A stretch of DNA of 64,000 bases. Source: Apostichopus japonicus. Taxonomy: Eukaryota > Echinodermata > Holothuroidea > Aspidochirotida > Stichopodidae. The notes under the pieces were generated by a model. The model was not told where the DNA came from. It ran no database searches and saw nothing but the letters and a program-made list of their open reading frames with translations. Each line of letters begins with the position of its first letter. The first letter of the stretch is position 1. Positions 9,047 to 21,302 of this stretch are shown one piece after another. The stretch spans positions 24,179,999 to 24,243,998 of the forward strand of contig NC_092565.1 of NCBI RefSeq assembly GCF_037975245.1, written 5' to 3'. The translations under genes were made by a program, and so were the position numbers.

Positions 9047-9599
9047 CATCAGGATTTCAGATCTTAATTCATCTCTTATTTCCTTTTGTCTGTCCTGCAT
9101 GGTCTAATTCTGTAATTTTAATCTTCTACGTGGAGAGCTAGTGTTGCTATTGGCAACCTGTCATCTCCTGTCTGTTTATTCTGTATCACACAGATTCCAT
9201 TTCTGTACATGTGGATCCTGCATGGAAAGTCAAATTTCTTGATTGAAAAATTTCTACATTGTCCAATTCAAGCTAGGATATTTGTAATCAAAACAAGGCC
9301 ATTTTCGAGAAATGCTATGGATTTACTGCAAGAGATATTCTTTTAAGATAGAATGCAGTGTGACAGCACTTTATAGACAAAGAGGTGTGTGTTAATTTAA
9401 TTAAAGGGATAAGAGATTTAAAGTAATGCACATGTCATTCTTCTCTCCCAGTCACCCACCCATCTATTACATCACCTATTGATCCCTCCTGCTGCATTCA
9501 TTTTGTGATATCACTTTTCAGTATTATGTTGTGCAATGTTTTATGTTTGCTATGTGTGGGATCATTTCCCACTACCTAATCTGAAAAGGGAGGAGAGAG
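9047..9599. other. Unannotated AT-rich spacer
   Basis: No ORF, RNA gene, repeat or splice pair that I can support was seen here. Confidence 0.5.
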
Positions 9600-10060
9600 C
9601 AGGTGCGTATCCAGGGGGGGGGCGTTGGGGGCGCGCGCCCCCCGGGTAAGGAAAAGAGGAGAGCAAAAAAAGAGAAGAAAAAAGGGAAAAGGAGGGGAAA
9701 AAAGAAAAGGAGGAGAGGAAGGAAGGGAAAAGAAAACGAAAAAAGAGAGAAAAAGGAGAAAAGGAGGGAGTAGAAGATAGCCAAGACCTCGGGAAGAGAA
9801 AGATCCCTATTATATACACAGGGTAGCCAGTGACAGATCAAGGATTACGGAGGGGGTGTGCGCCTCACCTTACCCCTTACCCCGACAACTCCATTTTTGA
9901 CGTTTCCGTTTTTCCTCTCTCACTAATGTACTTGAACTCGACCGAGTCGTCGGGGAACATAACGCATTTCGGGAAGGGGGCGACCGCCCCTCCCCCGAGC
10001 AAATTTTCTTTATGACATCGCTAGTAATTTCAAAATAGACAATGCTTAGATGCAACTTAC

Positions 10061-10162
10061 AAGGCCTGGGAAGTGTCATTTCCAGCGATCTGGGAGGCAT
10101 TTTCGGCCAAAATTTTTCTTGTACGCTTCGCGCCAACTCATGGTGGCGCTTCGCTTAGATAG
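10061..10162 (+). repeat. Shared subterminal module, copy 1
   Basis: About 100 bp containing a gaagtgtcatttcc block, a ccaaaatttttcttgtacgc block and atggtggcgcttcgcttag, ending in agatag. Seven related copies occur in the window, each inside a hAT-like element. Confidence 0.8.
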
Positions 10163-10312
10163 TTTGCCTACAGGCTTCGCACTCCCTTGGCAATTACTCG
10201 CTACACGCCTGTTCGAATTTGTAAAGCAAAGAGCGGATATAACATCATATCAATGAGCACTGAAGTGCATGTTCCACGATGAACAGCCTCAAAAACTGTC
10301 AATGTGTGTAGT

Positions 10313-10731
10313 CAAAGGCGTAGGAGCCAGATTGGATTTGGGGGGTGTAATGACTTGCCCGAAAAAAAAAGCCAAAATTTTTTAATTCAACATGTCGATG
10401 CCAATATCATATAGACAAGATCGGTCATTACATTGTATGGCATCGTGTACCGCACGGTCCGTCAAAGTTGCACAGTATACCGCCGGATGCTAATGTAAAC
10501 AACCAAATGTCTCATGTAGATGGAGAAAAAGCATACAGATCCATTTATGTCAAAACTCTCTTTTACAGTAGTAATGTCGGCCAAGCTTACAACTTTATTT
10601 CAATTACCAAGGAGATCATTTTAAGCTATTCATTGCTATTTATTTTTCTTTCAGTAGGTGCCCGAAAAAAATGGGAAAACAATTGGGGGGGGGGGCTGCA
10701 GCCCCCGCCTCCTACGGGACCTACGCCTATG
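10313..10731. mobile_element. Short nested element with CAAAGGCGTAGG / CATAGGCGTAGG ends
   Basis: The inverted ends are CAAAGGCGTAGGAGCC on the left and CATAGGCGTAGGTCCC on the right. The 8-bp flanks tgtgtagt and agtgaagt agree at 6 of 8, which would suit a diverged hAT-type duplication. The right part shares a stretch (ctttcagtaggtgcccgaaa) in inverse orientation with the tandem units at 33730-34062, so both belong to one family. No coding potential. Confidence 0.6.
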
Positions 10732-11261
10732 AGTGAAGTGTTCGGTTTCGATATACCTGATATCGGAAATATCTGCTATTTTTCTGTTCCTTCAACCAAG
10801 TTTTGTAAAAGCCATTATAAGAGGTTGCAATATTTCTACACCAAGAAATTAACTGTGTCGGAATTTTCCAAAATTTCCTCACCAACATTCTTCATCATAC
10901 TTTCCTCTACTCGTTCAATTTTGACCTGTCTGTTAGGGGTTCAAGGAGGTTTTTCTATATTGGTTGTCCATAGATTGAATTTTGTGCAACATTATGGGTA
11001 TGTTTTCAAGTGATTTTATTCACGAGAAAAGTGAATTTTCAAATTCTCAACAAGTAATGGGCTTAAAACCTTCAAAAGTGGGGCTTTCGGATATTGTGGG
11101 CCGTGACGTAGAATAACCTACAAAAGCAATCATCCATAGGACATGCAATGAGGTCGAACATGATGTGTGACTGGTGACAATCTTCAAAAAGGTTATGGAT
11201 GGAAAAGACTTTTGGGAAATACTTGGTTCTCAGGCAAAAGTGTACATCTGGTTCGTAATTT

Positions 11262-11363
11262 TCAAGCCCGAAAAGTGCCATTTCCGGTGATCTGGGGGGT
11301 ATCAAAACCAGAAATTTTCTTGTACGCTCCGCGCCAACCGATGGTGGCGCTCCGCTTAGATAG
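11262..11363 (+). repeat. Shared subterminal module, copy 2
   Basis: Same order of blocks as the copy at 10061-10162, with tacgctccgcgccaaccg followed by atggtggcgctccgcttag. It lies about 45 bp from the right end of the enclosing element. Confidence 0.8.
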
Positions 11364-11406
11364 TAATTCGCGCCCCCCGGGTAAGAAAATCCTGGATACG
11401 CGCCTG

Positions 11407-12300
11407 GAGAGGTACCAATCTCTAGATGTACAGGACATGCTTTAGCCATAATGACATTTCTATGATCCTTCAGATACTATGCAATGAGTAATATGTCATG
11501 TAATTCATGTTACAGTGTTTGTCTTTCCACATCATTTTGTTAACTGTTTGGTTGTGATTTAACAAGATAACACATGTGAGAAGCACACTTACCACTAGCT
11601 TTAATGACCCAAGACATAACCAAGTGGATTTAAGAAACAGCTATTGGAAGGAAATTTGAGTCAGACTTGATAAGTAGAGTAGTTCCCTACTAGCTCAAGA
11701 CATCTTGGCTGGTGAATAGATTACACAAAACTCAAGAAGAACGGAGCATGACAACAGAAATTAGGTGAAAACAGGGCTTTGACACAAGCAGTATACATAT
11801 AGACAATGTTAGCAGTTTAGCAATATACATTACAGGTTTATACAGCAATTTTAAGGGTTGACAGAGATGGTGTTACTGAATACTTTTAATTTACTTTAAT
11901 TTTCTTTCTTCGTTAATTGTTTCTTCTTTCTCTCAAAAGATTGTACATGTAGACTTTTGAGTGAGTTTTATGATCATAACTAGCGAAATTTCTTGTTTTA
12001 TAAAATTCTCATTTTCTATGTTTCACATATTCTGACAACAGGAGCGGCTATGACAGGTAAATTGTAGGACTTGAAATAAATGTACGGAAGCCATCTTTGC
12101 CTATATTCTTCTCCTTTATGGCTTCAATATGCTATCTTCCAATAGAATTGAATTACAAGTGACAATATTCTATGTGTTTTGACTCAAAATACAGCTTGAA
12201 ATATACTGTATATATATATATAAATGTCAAATTTGCAAAATATTGAAAGTACTTTAAATATTACAGTGTAGACATGATTCACATGAATGCTTATTAGTTT

Positions 12301-12343
<43 letters not shown>

Positions 12344-13300
12344 ATGCAGCATGAACAGAAGTTATGTATCTAATTAGCTAGTAATAGTTATACATAGTAC
12401 TAAATTTGATCCATTACGCGTACATGTTCAGGAAATTTTCTGAACAGAATTGATTCGATATATTTCTCCTAGGGTTTGAGCATGGATTTGCAGACCCCAT
12501 AAAGGGAATTATTCATCTGGTGATCATATCGCAACATTCAATTCAAAATGGTCATATTGTTGCCCAAAGATAGTAGCCTTTGTACACAGAAACCATGGTA
12601 TTTCCTAAGAGCCTGCAAGACTGCTACACAAAACTTTGAATACTACATGATTCCGTGAGGTAAACAGCTTGAATGTTACAGAAATATTTAATTTTTCCTA
12701 TTAAATTACGCAAGTTTTCAAGTATTTATACATTGACATGCATTTCCTTTCAATTTGGGAAATTCATTTCAGCAACAGATTAAAATGAAGAGAGAGAGAG
12801 ATAAAATAAAAGCGAAAAAAAAGGAGAAGAACTGAAACAGAAAATACTAAACTGTACATCTGTCCCTGTGACGTGTTGTATGTACATACTACTGTATGCT
12901 GATCAATTTACTTTTGTCCGCTGGTTTACCATAGTGTATGCCTTATACAGTGTAGTGCTGTACAAATTTCTCCCATAGAATGCTCTTAATGAATCTTTTT
13001 AAGTGGGTTCAGAATTTTGTGCGACACGGCGGTATATAACTTAGCAACATATATATACGTACAGTTTGAAAAAGCGACTGGGAGATTGCTGACAGCTGTG
13101 AATTGCATGGGATGCTTGCATGGATCAATACACATATTGTGCTAACATGTAATCTTGCCCACAATAGAAGAATGATTAATTTGACTTTTAAATGTACAGT
13201 ATAGCAACCAGACCTGTGTAATTGCAATATGTAGAGGCATGAGTCAAGAAGATATATGTATGTTAATGAAACTCAACTTAATAGGTAAACTTTCTTAACA
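11407..13300. other. Non-coding AT-rich stretch
   Basis: Only short chance ORFs are present. It contains an AT dinucleotide microsatellite (12302-12340) and a short ag/aaa run near 12787-12830. No exon with supportable splice sites was found, although the missing first coding exon of complexin may lie in this general region. Confidence 0.5.
12302..12340. repeat. (AT)n microsatellite
   Basis: About 19 uninterrupted AT dinucleotides. Confidence 0.95.
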
Positions 13301-14834
13301 GGTTTTGTAGTACAGCACAGTAGATGCCTGATACACACTGTAGCATCAGTTGTTTAAGGTACAGTAGATGCTTGATACACACTGTAGCATCAGTTGTTTA
13401 AGGTACAGTAGATGCCTGATACATATTGTAGCATCAGTTGTTTAAGATACATACTGTAGCATCAGTTGTTTAAGGTACAATAGATGCCTGATACATACTG
13501 TAGCATCAGTTGTTTAAGGTACAGTAGATGCCTGATACACACTGTAGCATCAGTTGTTTAAGGAACATTAGATGCCTGATACATACTGTAGCATCAGTTG
13601 TTTAAGATACATACTGTAGCATCAGTTGTTTAAGGTACAGTAGATGCCTGATACACACTGTAGCGTCAGTTGTTTAAGATACATACTGTAGCATCAGGTG
13701 TATAAGGTACAGTTGACGCCTGATACATACTGTAGCATCAGTTGTTTAAGGTACAGTAGATGCCTGATACACACTGTAGCGTCAGCTGTTTAAGGTACAG
13801 TAGATGCCTGATACATATTGTAGCATCAGTTGTTTAAGATACATACTGTAGCATCAGTTGTTTAAGGTACAGTAGATGCCTGATACATATTGTAGCATCA
13901 GTTGTTTAAGATACATACTGTAGCATCAGTTGTTTAAGGTACAATAGATGCCTGATACATACTGTAGCATCAGTTGTTTAAGGTACAGTTGATGCCTGAT
14001 ACATATTGTAGCATCAGTTGTTTAAGGTAAAGATGCCTGATATATACTGTAGCATCAGGTGTATAAGGTACAGTTGATGCCTGATACATATTGTAGCATC
14101 AGTTGTTGAAGGTACATTAGATGCCTGATACATACTGTAGCATCAGTTGTTTAAGGTACAGTATAGATGCCTGATACATACTGTAGCATCAGTTGTTTAA
14201 GGTACAGTAGATGCCTGATACACACTGTAGCGTCAGCTGTTTAAGGTACAGTAGATGCCTGATACATATTGTAGCATCAGTTGTTTAAGATACATACTGT
14301 AGCATCAGTTGTTTAAGGTACAGTAGATGCCTGATACATATTGTAGCATCAGTTGTTTAAGATACATACTGTAGCATCAGTTGTTTAAGGTACAGTAGAT
14401 GCCTGATACATACTGTAGCATCAGTTGTTTAAGGTACAGTTGATGCCTGATACATATTGTAGCATCAGTTGTTTAAGGTACAGATGCCTGATATATACTG
14501 TAGCATCAGGTGTATAAGGTACAGTTGATGCCTGATACATATTGTAGCATCAGTTGTTGAAGGTACATTAGATGCCTGATACACACTGTAGCATCAGTTG
14601 TTTAAGGTACAGTAGATGCCTGATATATACTGTAGCATCAGGTGTATAAGGTACAGTTGATGCCTGATACATATTGTAGCATCAGTTGTTGAAGGAACAT
14701 TAGATGCCTGATACATACTGTAGCATCAGTTGTTTAAGGTACAGTAGACGCCTGATACATACTGTAGCATCAGTTGTTTAAGGTACAGTAGATGCCTGAT
14801 ACATATTGTAGCATCAGTTGTTTAAGGTACAGTA
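13301..14834. repeat. Minisatellite of about 44-bp units with a truncated 28-bp variant
   Basis: Units contain gtagatgcctgatacata followed by ctgtagcatcagttgtttaag. A shorter variant lacking the gatgcctga part (atacatactgtagcatcag) is interspersed. Within a unit gatgc and gcatc are complementary, so each can fold as a small hairpin. Blocks of several units are themselves repeated (compare 13750-14080 with 14200-14530), pointing to higher-order duplication. Non-coding. Confidence 0.95.
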
Positions 14835-15960
14835 ATGTACAAAAACAGTTGCATTTGCATTTGTTTTTCCATATGTAATACATTTTGGGCATGTGTATTA
14901 ACAAAAATGTTTTTGTGTCAGATTTGAATTGATTATATTTGCATTCCACCGAAACGTAGAAATTACAAATACCTGCTTACATACCCGGAGGACCTGCAGC
15001 TTGCAACGACATAAAAATCATGTGAGATACACTGTACTTCACCTTGGAAGTCTCAGTTAAAATGTTATTCTTAATCAAACTATAGATTAGCAATTTAGAC
15101 AATAAAGGTCAAAAGATATATGTAAGTAGTAATAATGTCCCACAGGATTTGCTAATTGGCAGATTGCTATTGCTTCTTGAATTAATCCATTTGATCTTCA
15201 ATGGTCTTAAAATTGTAAATGCCATTTGTTAATTTTCTCTGCAAAGGAAGAAACTTTAGAAACAGATTTTATTTTGGTGGTTATTCTGATGTGATATATT
15301 GTAGGGTACCTTGTTTTTCAGACCACACAGGGTCTATTTCATGCTGATCCTGGAAATGACAATCACATCTTTTTCTTTTATTATTTATTTATATGTTTTT
15401 TTGTTTATTAAAATCCACTGTTCCTATACTCAGAATGCAAACAGGGAGACAGCTGATAATATCATAATATACCTTGAAATAGTTATTAGCATTTCAGGAT
15501 GAGCATCAGGTTATCTGCCTAAGGGAAGACTGTCATCTTGTTGTGCATGACAAGATGGCATTGCATGCAAATGCAAACATTAGATTATTCACAGGGAATT
15601 AAATTCATTCTTGAAGGTAGTTTATAATATAGAACTTTGATTTTCAAACCTTGAGTTATATTTCTTTTTTTGTGGAGATTTGAATTAAGTAAGCATCCTA
15701 AAGATAGTCAGTGTCCATACACTCAGCTTCTTTGAAGGATAAACTTAAGACATTTTAAAAAGTGAAATCTCTACGAAAGATTATTACTCTTTCTTAAAGT
15801 CTGCTATGTAATGAAAAAACATCGAGGAGCTATTGTCCACTTCCCCCCCCCCCCAAAAAAAATATGAAGAAGGAAAAAAGATAACACAATTGGTAACACA
15901 ATTTTCTAAGATCAAAATTGTAAAGTACAAAGTGAGCCCTTATTTTGAGAATGGACTGTC
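14835..15960. other. Non-coding spacer between two minisatellites
   Basis: AT-rich; no exon or RNA gene that I can support. A homopolymer pair (C11 then A8) lies at about 15843-15861. Confidence 0.45.
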
Positions 15961-16725
15961 AGTTGCTTTGGTTGCTAGGGAGGTCTATTGCTTACAGCTA
16001 TAATGTCATTGGCATACAGACTCAATGATCTCAGGTGAGTATTGTGCTGCCAGATGCTTTGGTTGCTAGGGAGGTCTATTGTTTACAGCTACATATAATG
16101 TCATAGGCATACAGACTCAATGATCTCAGGTGAGTATTGTGCTGCCAGTTGCTTTGGTTGCTAGGGAGGTCTATTGTTTACAGCTACATATAATGTCATT
16201 GGCATACAGACTCAATGATCTCAGGTGAGTATTGTGCTGCCAGATGCTTTGGTTGCTAGGGAGGTCTATTGTTTACAGCTACATATAATGTCATAGGCAT
16301 ACAGACTCAATGATCTCAGGTGAGTATTGTGCTGCCAGATGCTTTGGTTGCTAGGGAGGTCTATTGTTTACAGCTACATATAATGTCATAGGCATACAGA
16401 CTCAATGATCTCAGGTGAGTATTGTGCTGCCCGATGCTTTGGTTGCTAGGGAGGTCTATTGCTTACAGCTACATATAATGTCATAGGCATACAGACTCAA
16501 TGATCTCAGGTGAGTATTGTGCTGCCAGATGCTTTGGTTGCTAGGGAGGTCTATTGTTTACAGCTATATATAATGTCATTGGCATACAGACTCAATGATC
16601 TCAGGTGAGTATTGTGCTGCCAGATGCTTTGGTTGCTAGGGAGGTCTATTGCTTACAGCTATATATAATGTCATTGGCATACAGACTCAATGATCTCAGG
16701 TGAGTATTGTGCTGCCAGATGCTTT
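15961..16725 (+). repeat. Minisatellite, 8 copies of a 91-96 bp unit carrying a 5' splice-site consensus
   Basis: Each unit runs from gctttggttgctagggagg through gcatacagactcaatgatc to ctcaggtgagtattgtgctg. The string CAG/GTGAGTATT in every copy fits the metazoan 5' splice-site consensus very well and is preceded by ATGATCT. The array lies 1.1 kb upstream of the first visible complexin exon and on its sense strand, probably in a complexin intron or 5' region. Confidence 0.9.
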
Positions 16726-17863
16726 TATAAGTTGCATTTACATTTAGCAATGGCTCAAAACATGATTAAAATACTGCATTTTAGATCTGCAGTGAAATCT
16801 CTGTGATCACCACTTCAAGCTCCATGGAAAACTATTATATTCAGATAAATAGTCTGTCATAGAAATGCTTTAAAAATGTTTAGACTTTATAAATCTTGAA
16901 GAAAAACAGGTTACTTAAATTGTGTATTAAAGTAGGGTGTAGTATACAGTTTGACTTCACTGTAAATACTCAAGTTCCTTTGATTTATTTACATACAAGA
17001 TATCATTTCTGCTGTCGTTCTCTAAAATATAGATCCTGCTTGAGTTACTAGTATGCTGTGAGCATTAATTAATTCGCAAACAAAGGTACTGAAATCTTGG
17101 CTTTTGATTACCCAACGTTGTATGAAAGCTTAAAAATGAAGAGTGTGGCACTTCAGTGTAGTCCTTGTACTTCAGAGTATACAGTACCCTATCTGATACA
17201 CAGTGACATTCATTATTTCTTCAAGTCTGTTTTTCAAACATTGAGATATTTATACCAATGACCTGGTTATTCCTTGTCCACCAGTTAATCTTGAAGATTT
17301 TTGTCTTCTTGGGAATAAGGAGGTCAAAAAAATAAAAGAATATTAAGTGAAGTTTATGAGGAGAGTGAATGGGAGGAAGGTGGTGGTTTGAGAAATAATC
17401 TGGCAGTGAAGTTGTAATTGAAAAACATTTAAAAAAAATTGGAGTTTCACAGGATCAGAACCAGTGGTTTCAAAACTACAATGAATTTATTTATGTTTTT
17501 CACCTACTAAGCCATTCAGCCTAATATTTAGGCTGCACAGCCCGTCTTATGCATTTGCTTACAATGCTAGTCAGAATGTCAGATGCAGCCGTACTTTCTT
17601 GCTTTACCATTTGATGGAGAATTAATATCATTTGTTGAAAAAAATTACTAACAATTTCCTGATAGTTTGGTGTGTCGTTTGTTTCAAAAAGCTATCATTT
17701 TGTTCGATAAGGTAGATGGAAAACTGTAACTGTAGTAAAGCGGTGACAGGTCAGTACAGTAACATGGATTGTCAATATTCCAAACTCATCAATTGTGGCA
17801 TAATTTAAAAATGTCTGTTAAGGGCGGTATCTTAGTTTACTTGTGCTCATCATTCACTCAAAG
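16726..17863. other. Probable complexin intron, no other feature
   Basis: AT-rich, short ORFs only. It ends in the acceptor cattcactcaaag before the complexin exon. Confidence 0.5.
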
Positions 17864-18021
17864 GTGAACTGGGAAATTTGACAGACAAACCAACAGAAGA
17901 GGAGCTAGAACAGGCTCAGCTGATAGAAGAGGCTAGACAGGAACAGGAATCCGAGAGGAAGGCCAAACATGACAAAATGGAAGCTGAGCGAGAGAAGGAG
18001 AGACAGAGAATCAGAGACAAG
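17864..18021 (+). CDS. cplx: Complexin, first visible coding exon (accessory and central helix)
   Basis: This exon encodes a Glu-rich helix followed by ERKAKHDKMEAEREKERQ and RIRDK, which I recognise as the complexin accessory and central helices. The central helix binds the assembled SNARE bundle at the synaptic vesicle and regulates calcium-triggered fusion in the presynaptic cytosol. The acceptor is cactcaaag at 17863, the donor AAG/gtaaat at 18022. The exon starts with two bases that complete a codon (phase 1) and ends in phase 0, matching the next exon. The N-terminal exon with the start codon (usually about 20-30 residues) was not located, so the gene is 5' incomplete in this reading. 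Confidence is high because the three exons together give the whole remaining protein. Confidence 0.9.
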
Positions 18022-18325
18022 GTAAATATATCAGTATTGATTCCTGTTGTACCTGTCTCTGTCAACTCCAATCTACCTATAGCCAACAACAACTGGTAAC
18101 ACCCCACTGAACTCTTGAAGGAGTGCTGGCAGGGGGTTAGGGAGGGCAGAGGTGGTGGCATGCAGTGCAATTATTATTATTATTATGTCCTGTATCTGTG
18201 TCTTATAATAACATTACAGCTCAGTATGTTGTGATTTATACTGCAAAACTTTGCACCTGAGGATTTAAACTGGTCATACCATATCAGCCAAGGGAGATCG
18301 CTTATATTCTCTTGATGGGGAGGCT

Positions 18326-18352
18326 GGGGGTGGGCGGGGGTGGGGGTGGGGG
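18326..18352 (+). other. G-quadruplex-type G tract in complexin intron
   Basis: Five runs of three to five G separated by single bases, in the sense strand of the intron at 18022-18867, about 305 bp after the donor. The rest of that intron holds an ATT run (18171-18185) and C runs near 18745-18768 but no gene. Confidence 0.6.
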
Positions 18353-18867
18353 TGAGTTTTACCACCATATGCCGTCCCTTTTGCTGTACGGTTACCAGCA
18401 CAGTTTGTATTATTCGTATTGTTTAGTATTGATGTCTGCAGTCGTCCATCGTTCAGCAACTTGCTGTTAATTAATACCTTTTAGTACTATTTCTTTCATA
18501 GAATTCCAGGCGCAAGCTGTACCCTTATCAGTGCCCCTTCATATTTATGGCCCTGAGGAACCTTAGTCTGCAATATCACATTTACTCGTCTACTGCCCAA
18601 CGGGAATATTCTGTATTCCTCCTCTGCCGATAGCAACCTCACTCGTCAATCATCTCTAAAAGAAAAGGAAGATAATATGGCAGGGTTTTTGTTCCTCAAC
18701 TAACCTTCTTTCCTTTATCACCGAAATCATTGGGAATGGTTGTCCCCCCCTCTACCCCCCCCCCCCAACTACGAATAGAAATCTAGCTCGCACTCTGCAT
18801 TAGTTTAAGTATAGAACCAGAGCCTGTGCTAATCAGTTCTAACCCAATGTTTTGATTTATCACCTAG

Positions 18868-19012
18868 TATGGGTTAAAGAAGAAAGAAGAGATTGAGAAG
18901 GAAAAAGCAGAGGAAGCGGCATCTCTTGCTGCATCTCAATCTGCTGGAAGGATCTCCAGGGACAAGAAATCTCCAGCTGAGATGCAGGCAGCTATGGAAG
19001 ATGAAGATGAGA
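18868..19012 (+). CDS. cplx: Complexin, middle visible exon (end of central helix and linker)
   Basis: It begins TAT GGG TTA AAG, giving YGLKKKEE, the conserved end of the SNARE-binding helix; the Tyr is a known contact residue of the family. It continues into an Ala/Glu/Ser-rich linker with AEMQAAMEDEDES. The acceptor is tttatcacctag and the donor A/gtgagt at 19013, leaving phase 1, which fits the last exon. Confidence 0.93.
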
Positions 19013-20490
19013 GTGAGTTGATTAAAACCAAGCAACCTTTTCTGTTTATTCGGTGGTCTTAAGCACTTTCTTGAAAAATGGAAGGTAGTGTTGATGAAGT
19101 ATTGACTGTGATTGATAAAATTCGAACATCTTTCTAGTTCCTGTTGCTCTGATAGAGATATGATCTCTAAGTAGCAAGTACTTCATACTTCCATTGGAAT
19201 TTTACAAATTGTTATCCAGGCACTTGTTGAATATAGGGTTATAAATCACATGCAAAGCCCAAACAAACATTGAGAATATTTCAGAATGATTTTTGGTTTC
19301 TCAGTCCAAGTGTAAAATGTGTAAAATCCGGTCCTCGTTTTGAGGATTTTGTAAAGTATTATGTACATCATTTGCCTGATGGTACGTTGTCTAAAGTTTC
19401 ATGATTAGCTCATTTTCTCAATCATTTGATGGTCAGGGGCATAGCCAGTATGTAGCACTGTAGGCCCGGACCTACAGGGCATAGCCAGTATGTAGAACTG
19501 TAGGCCCGGGCCTACAACTTTTTTGGCCAAGTTATCTTTTTTTTAAAACACCCATAATTCAAATCCATAAGCTTGCGGGACGAGTTTAAGAGTAAAGACA
19601 GGAAAAACTATTGAAATGAACGTAGCAAGAATATGGCTAAATTAGATGACCTATTCTTCTGTCATCTAGGCTGTCATTTCTATCGCGTGCCGTTTCATTC
19701 AACACTCTACCCGCCGAAAAAGACTAGGATACGATCTTGTCAGTTTTTTAACATGTAGTTAAGACTAACCATGATTAACCATGCCAATAGCTTCGGCAAC
19801 TGCTGAAAGGTCTTTAAGCGCAATGCGCAGAATAAAAAACTACATGCGTAGTTTAAAAAAACTATACAATGAATGAAGAGAGACTCATCGGTTTGGCACT
19901 CATGCACATCCACCAGTGGCGTAGCCAGGGGGCGTGGGGGCGACAGCCCCCATGAAAGCTTGTCGCCCCAGTCGCCCTCCCACTGGGATTTTGGGTGTCG
20001 AAAAAAATTACATGTGCGAAAAATATATCATTGGTCTGAATGGTCTCGAATCTCCATGATGACCACTCATGAACGACCCTTCGACCGTAGTCGCACATGC
20101 AGTCGCGACGGATAGCTTCCTTTGCCTATAGTATATGTCCGTGGACATTTTGTGGCCTATATCTGAGGTCCTGGGGTCATTCCTTGACCGACATGGTGCA
20201 ATATAATGTGCCCATTTCGAAGTAAATTTATTAACAGATTGTTAGTTGTCATGGGTTTGAACAAATGAGGGGTATTCTATCCTGAAACATAGGCAAAATG
20301 GGGCTGGGGTTACCAGTTCGCCGCATCATTTGTCAACTTGCACTGAGTTCTAATGTTGATGTCAATTGGAATCGCTAAAAACAGAAATAATCCACCAAAA
20401 ATTAAGGCCGCATGAACTTTATTGCAGATTTCCTGAGTGACGAATTTGTAATTTTCTCCCGAAATCACGCAACTAGATGGCTGCTATCCA

Positions 20491-20590
20491 GCCTGGCAAG
20501 TGCCATCTCCAGCGATCTGGCAGATATTGAAATCTGAAATTTTCTTGCTACGCTGCGCGCCAACTGATGGTGGCGCTCCGCTTAGATAGT
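20491..20590 (+). repeat. Shared subterminal module, copy 3
   Basis: Blocks in order: gcaagtgccatctcc, aaattttcttgctacgctg, gcgccaactgatggtggcgc, cttagatagt. First of two copies inside the 930-bp element. Confidence 0.8.
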
Positions 20591-20660
20591 ACTTGCGGCC
20601 GAAATACTCGAATCAATTATGTCCCCCCCCCCCACGTTTCAAATCGGATTGACGCCCCTG

Positions 20661-20766
20661 CTTACAAGGCTTGGGAAGTGTCATTTCCGTCGATCTAGGA
20701 GGCCTTTTAGCTAAAAAAATTAGGTACGCTGCGCGCCAACCCATGGTGGCGCTCCGCTTAGATAGT
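20661..20766 (+). repeat. Shared subterminal module, copy 4
   Basis: Second copy in the 930-bp element, 71 bp after the first. It is preceded by ttgacgcccctg, which resembles another element terminus, so it may mark a third nested insertion. Confidence 0.8.
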
Positions 20767-21200
20767 AACAAGACGCCCTCCCAGGAAATGGTCAAGCCAC
20801 CCAGCGCCCTCCCCCCACTGAAAAAATTCTGGCTACGTCACTGACATCCACAGAGACTTTGCAATAGTCGTTGATGCTGTGCTGAAGAAATTTGCATCAG
20901 ATGGCAATCGTCGGATAGCTCTCGCCTTCTCTTATTAGGCTAACTTAAAAATGTACTAGTAACAGTTGTATCAAAGACAATTACTGGCTATAGTTGTATC
21001 AAAGACAATTCTGGCCTATCTTTGTACTCTACAAGTATCAGAAGTTGAAAAGTAAGACTACTCTGTACATGTACCTTGCTAATTTTAAATACATTATGTA
21101 GTATTGCATTACGTACTATTTTGACTGGTTTGTTTTGGGGTTTAAAGGTGATATTGAATGAGGTGTCTCAAGTTAGCATGAGGCCAGGGAACCAGAATGA

Positions 21201-21302
21201 ACACTCGGGAAGGGCCGTTTCCGGCCATCTGGGGGGTTTGTAAAACCAAAAATTTTCTTGTACGCTCCGCGCCAACCGATGGTGGCGCTCCGCTCAGATA
21301 GT
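21201..21302 (+). repeat. Shared subterminal module, copy 5
   Basis: Blocks gggccgtttccggcc, aaaaattttcttgtacgctc and gatggtggcgctccgctcag. It lies about 37 bp from the right end of the 19434-21339 element. Confidence 0.8.

Larger units (their letters stand above)
9600..11406. mobile_element. DNA-transposon-like composite with CAGG(T/C)GCGTATCCAGG ends
   Basis: The left end CAGGTGCGTATCCAGG and the inverted right end CAGGCGCGTATCCAGG match at 15 of 16 bases. CAGG termini suit the hAT superfamily. A clean 8-bp target duplication is not seen (flanks ggagagag and gagaggta). Inside are a polypurine block (about 9655-9775), two copies of the shared subterminal module, and a second element at 10313-10731. 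No transposase frame survives, so it is non-autonomous. Confidence 0.65.
19914..20843. mobile_element. hAT-like non-autonomous element with 8-bp target duplication
   Basis: The ends CAGTGGCGTAGCCAG and (inverted) CAGTGACGTAGCCAG differ at one position. Perfect 8-bp direct repeats ACATCCAC flank it at 19906-19913 and 20844-20851, the duplication length of hAT transposons. The 930-bp body has no transposase and carries two shared subterminal modules in the same orientation. Confidence 0.88.

Noticed and set aside
9562-9841. Ser/Phe-rich minus-strand frames
   Set aside because: They translate a polypurine low-complexity block inside a transposon and have no domain.
13301-14834. CRISPR-like regular repeats
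   Set aside because: Units are directly adjoining variants without unique spacers, in an intron-bearing eukaryotic genome; it is a minisatellite.
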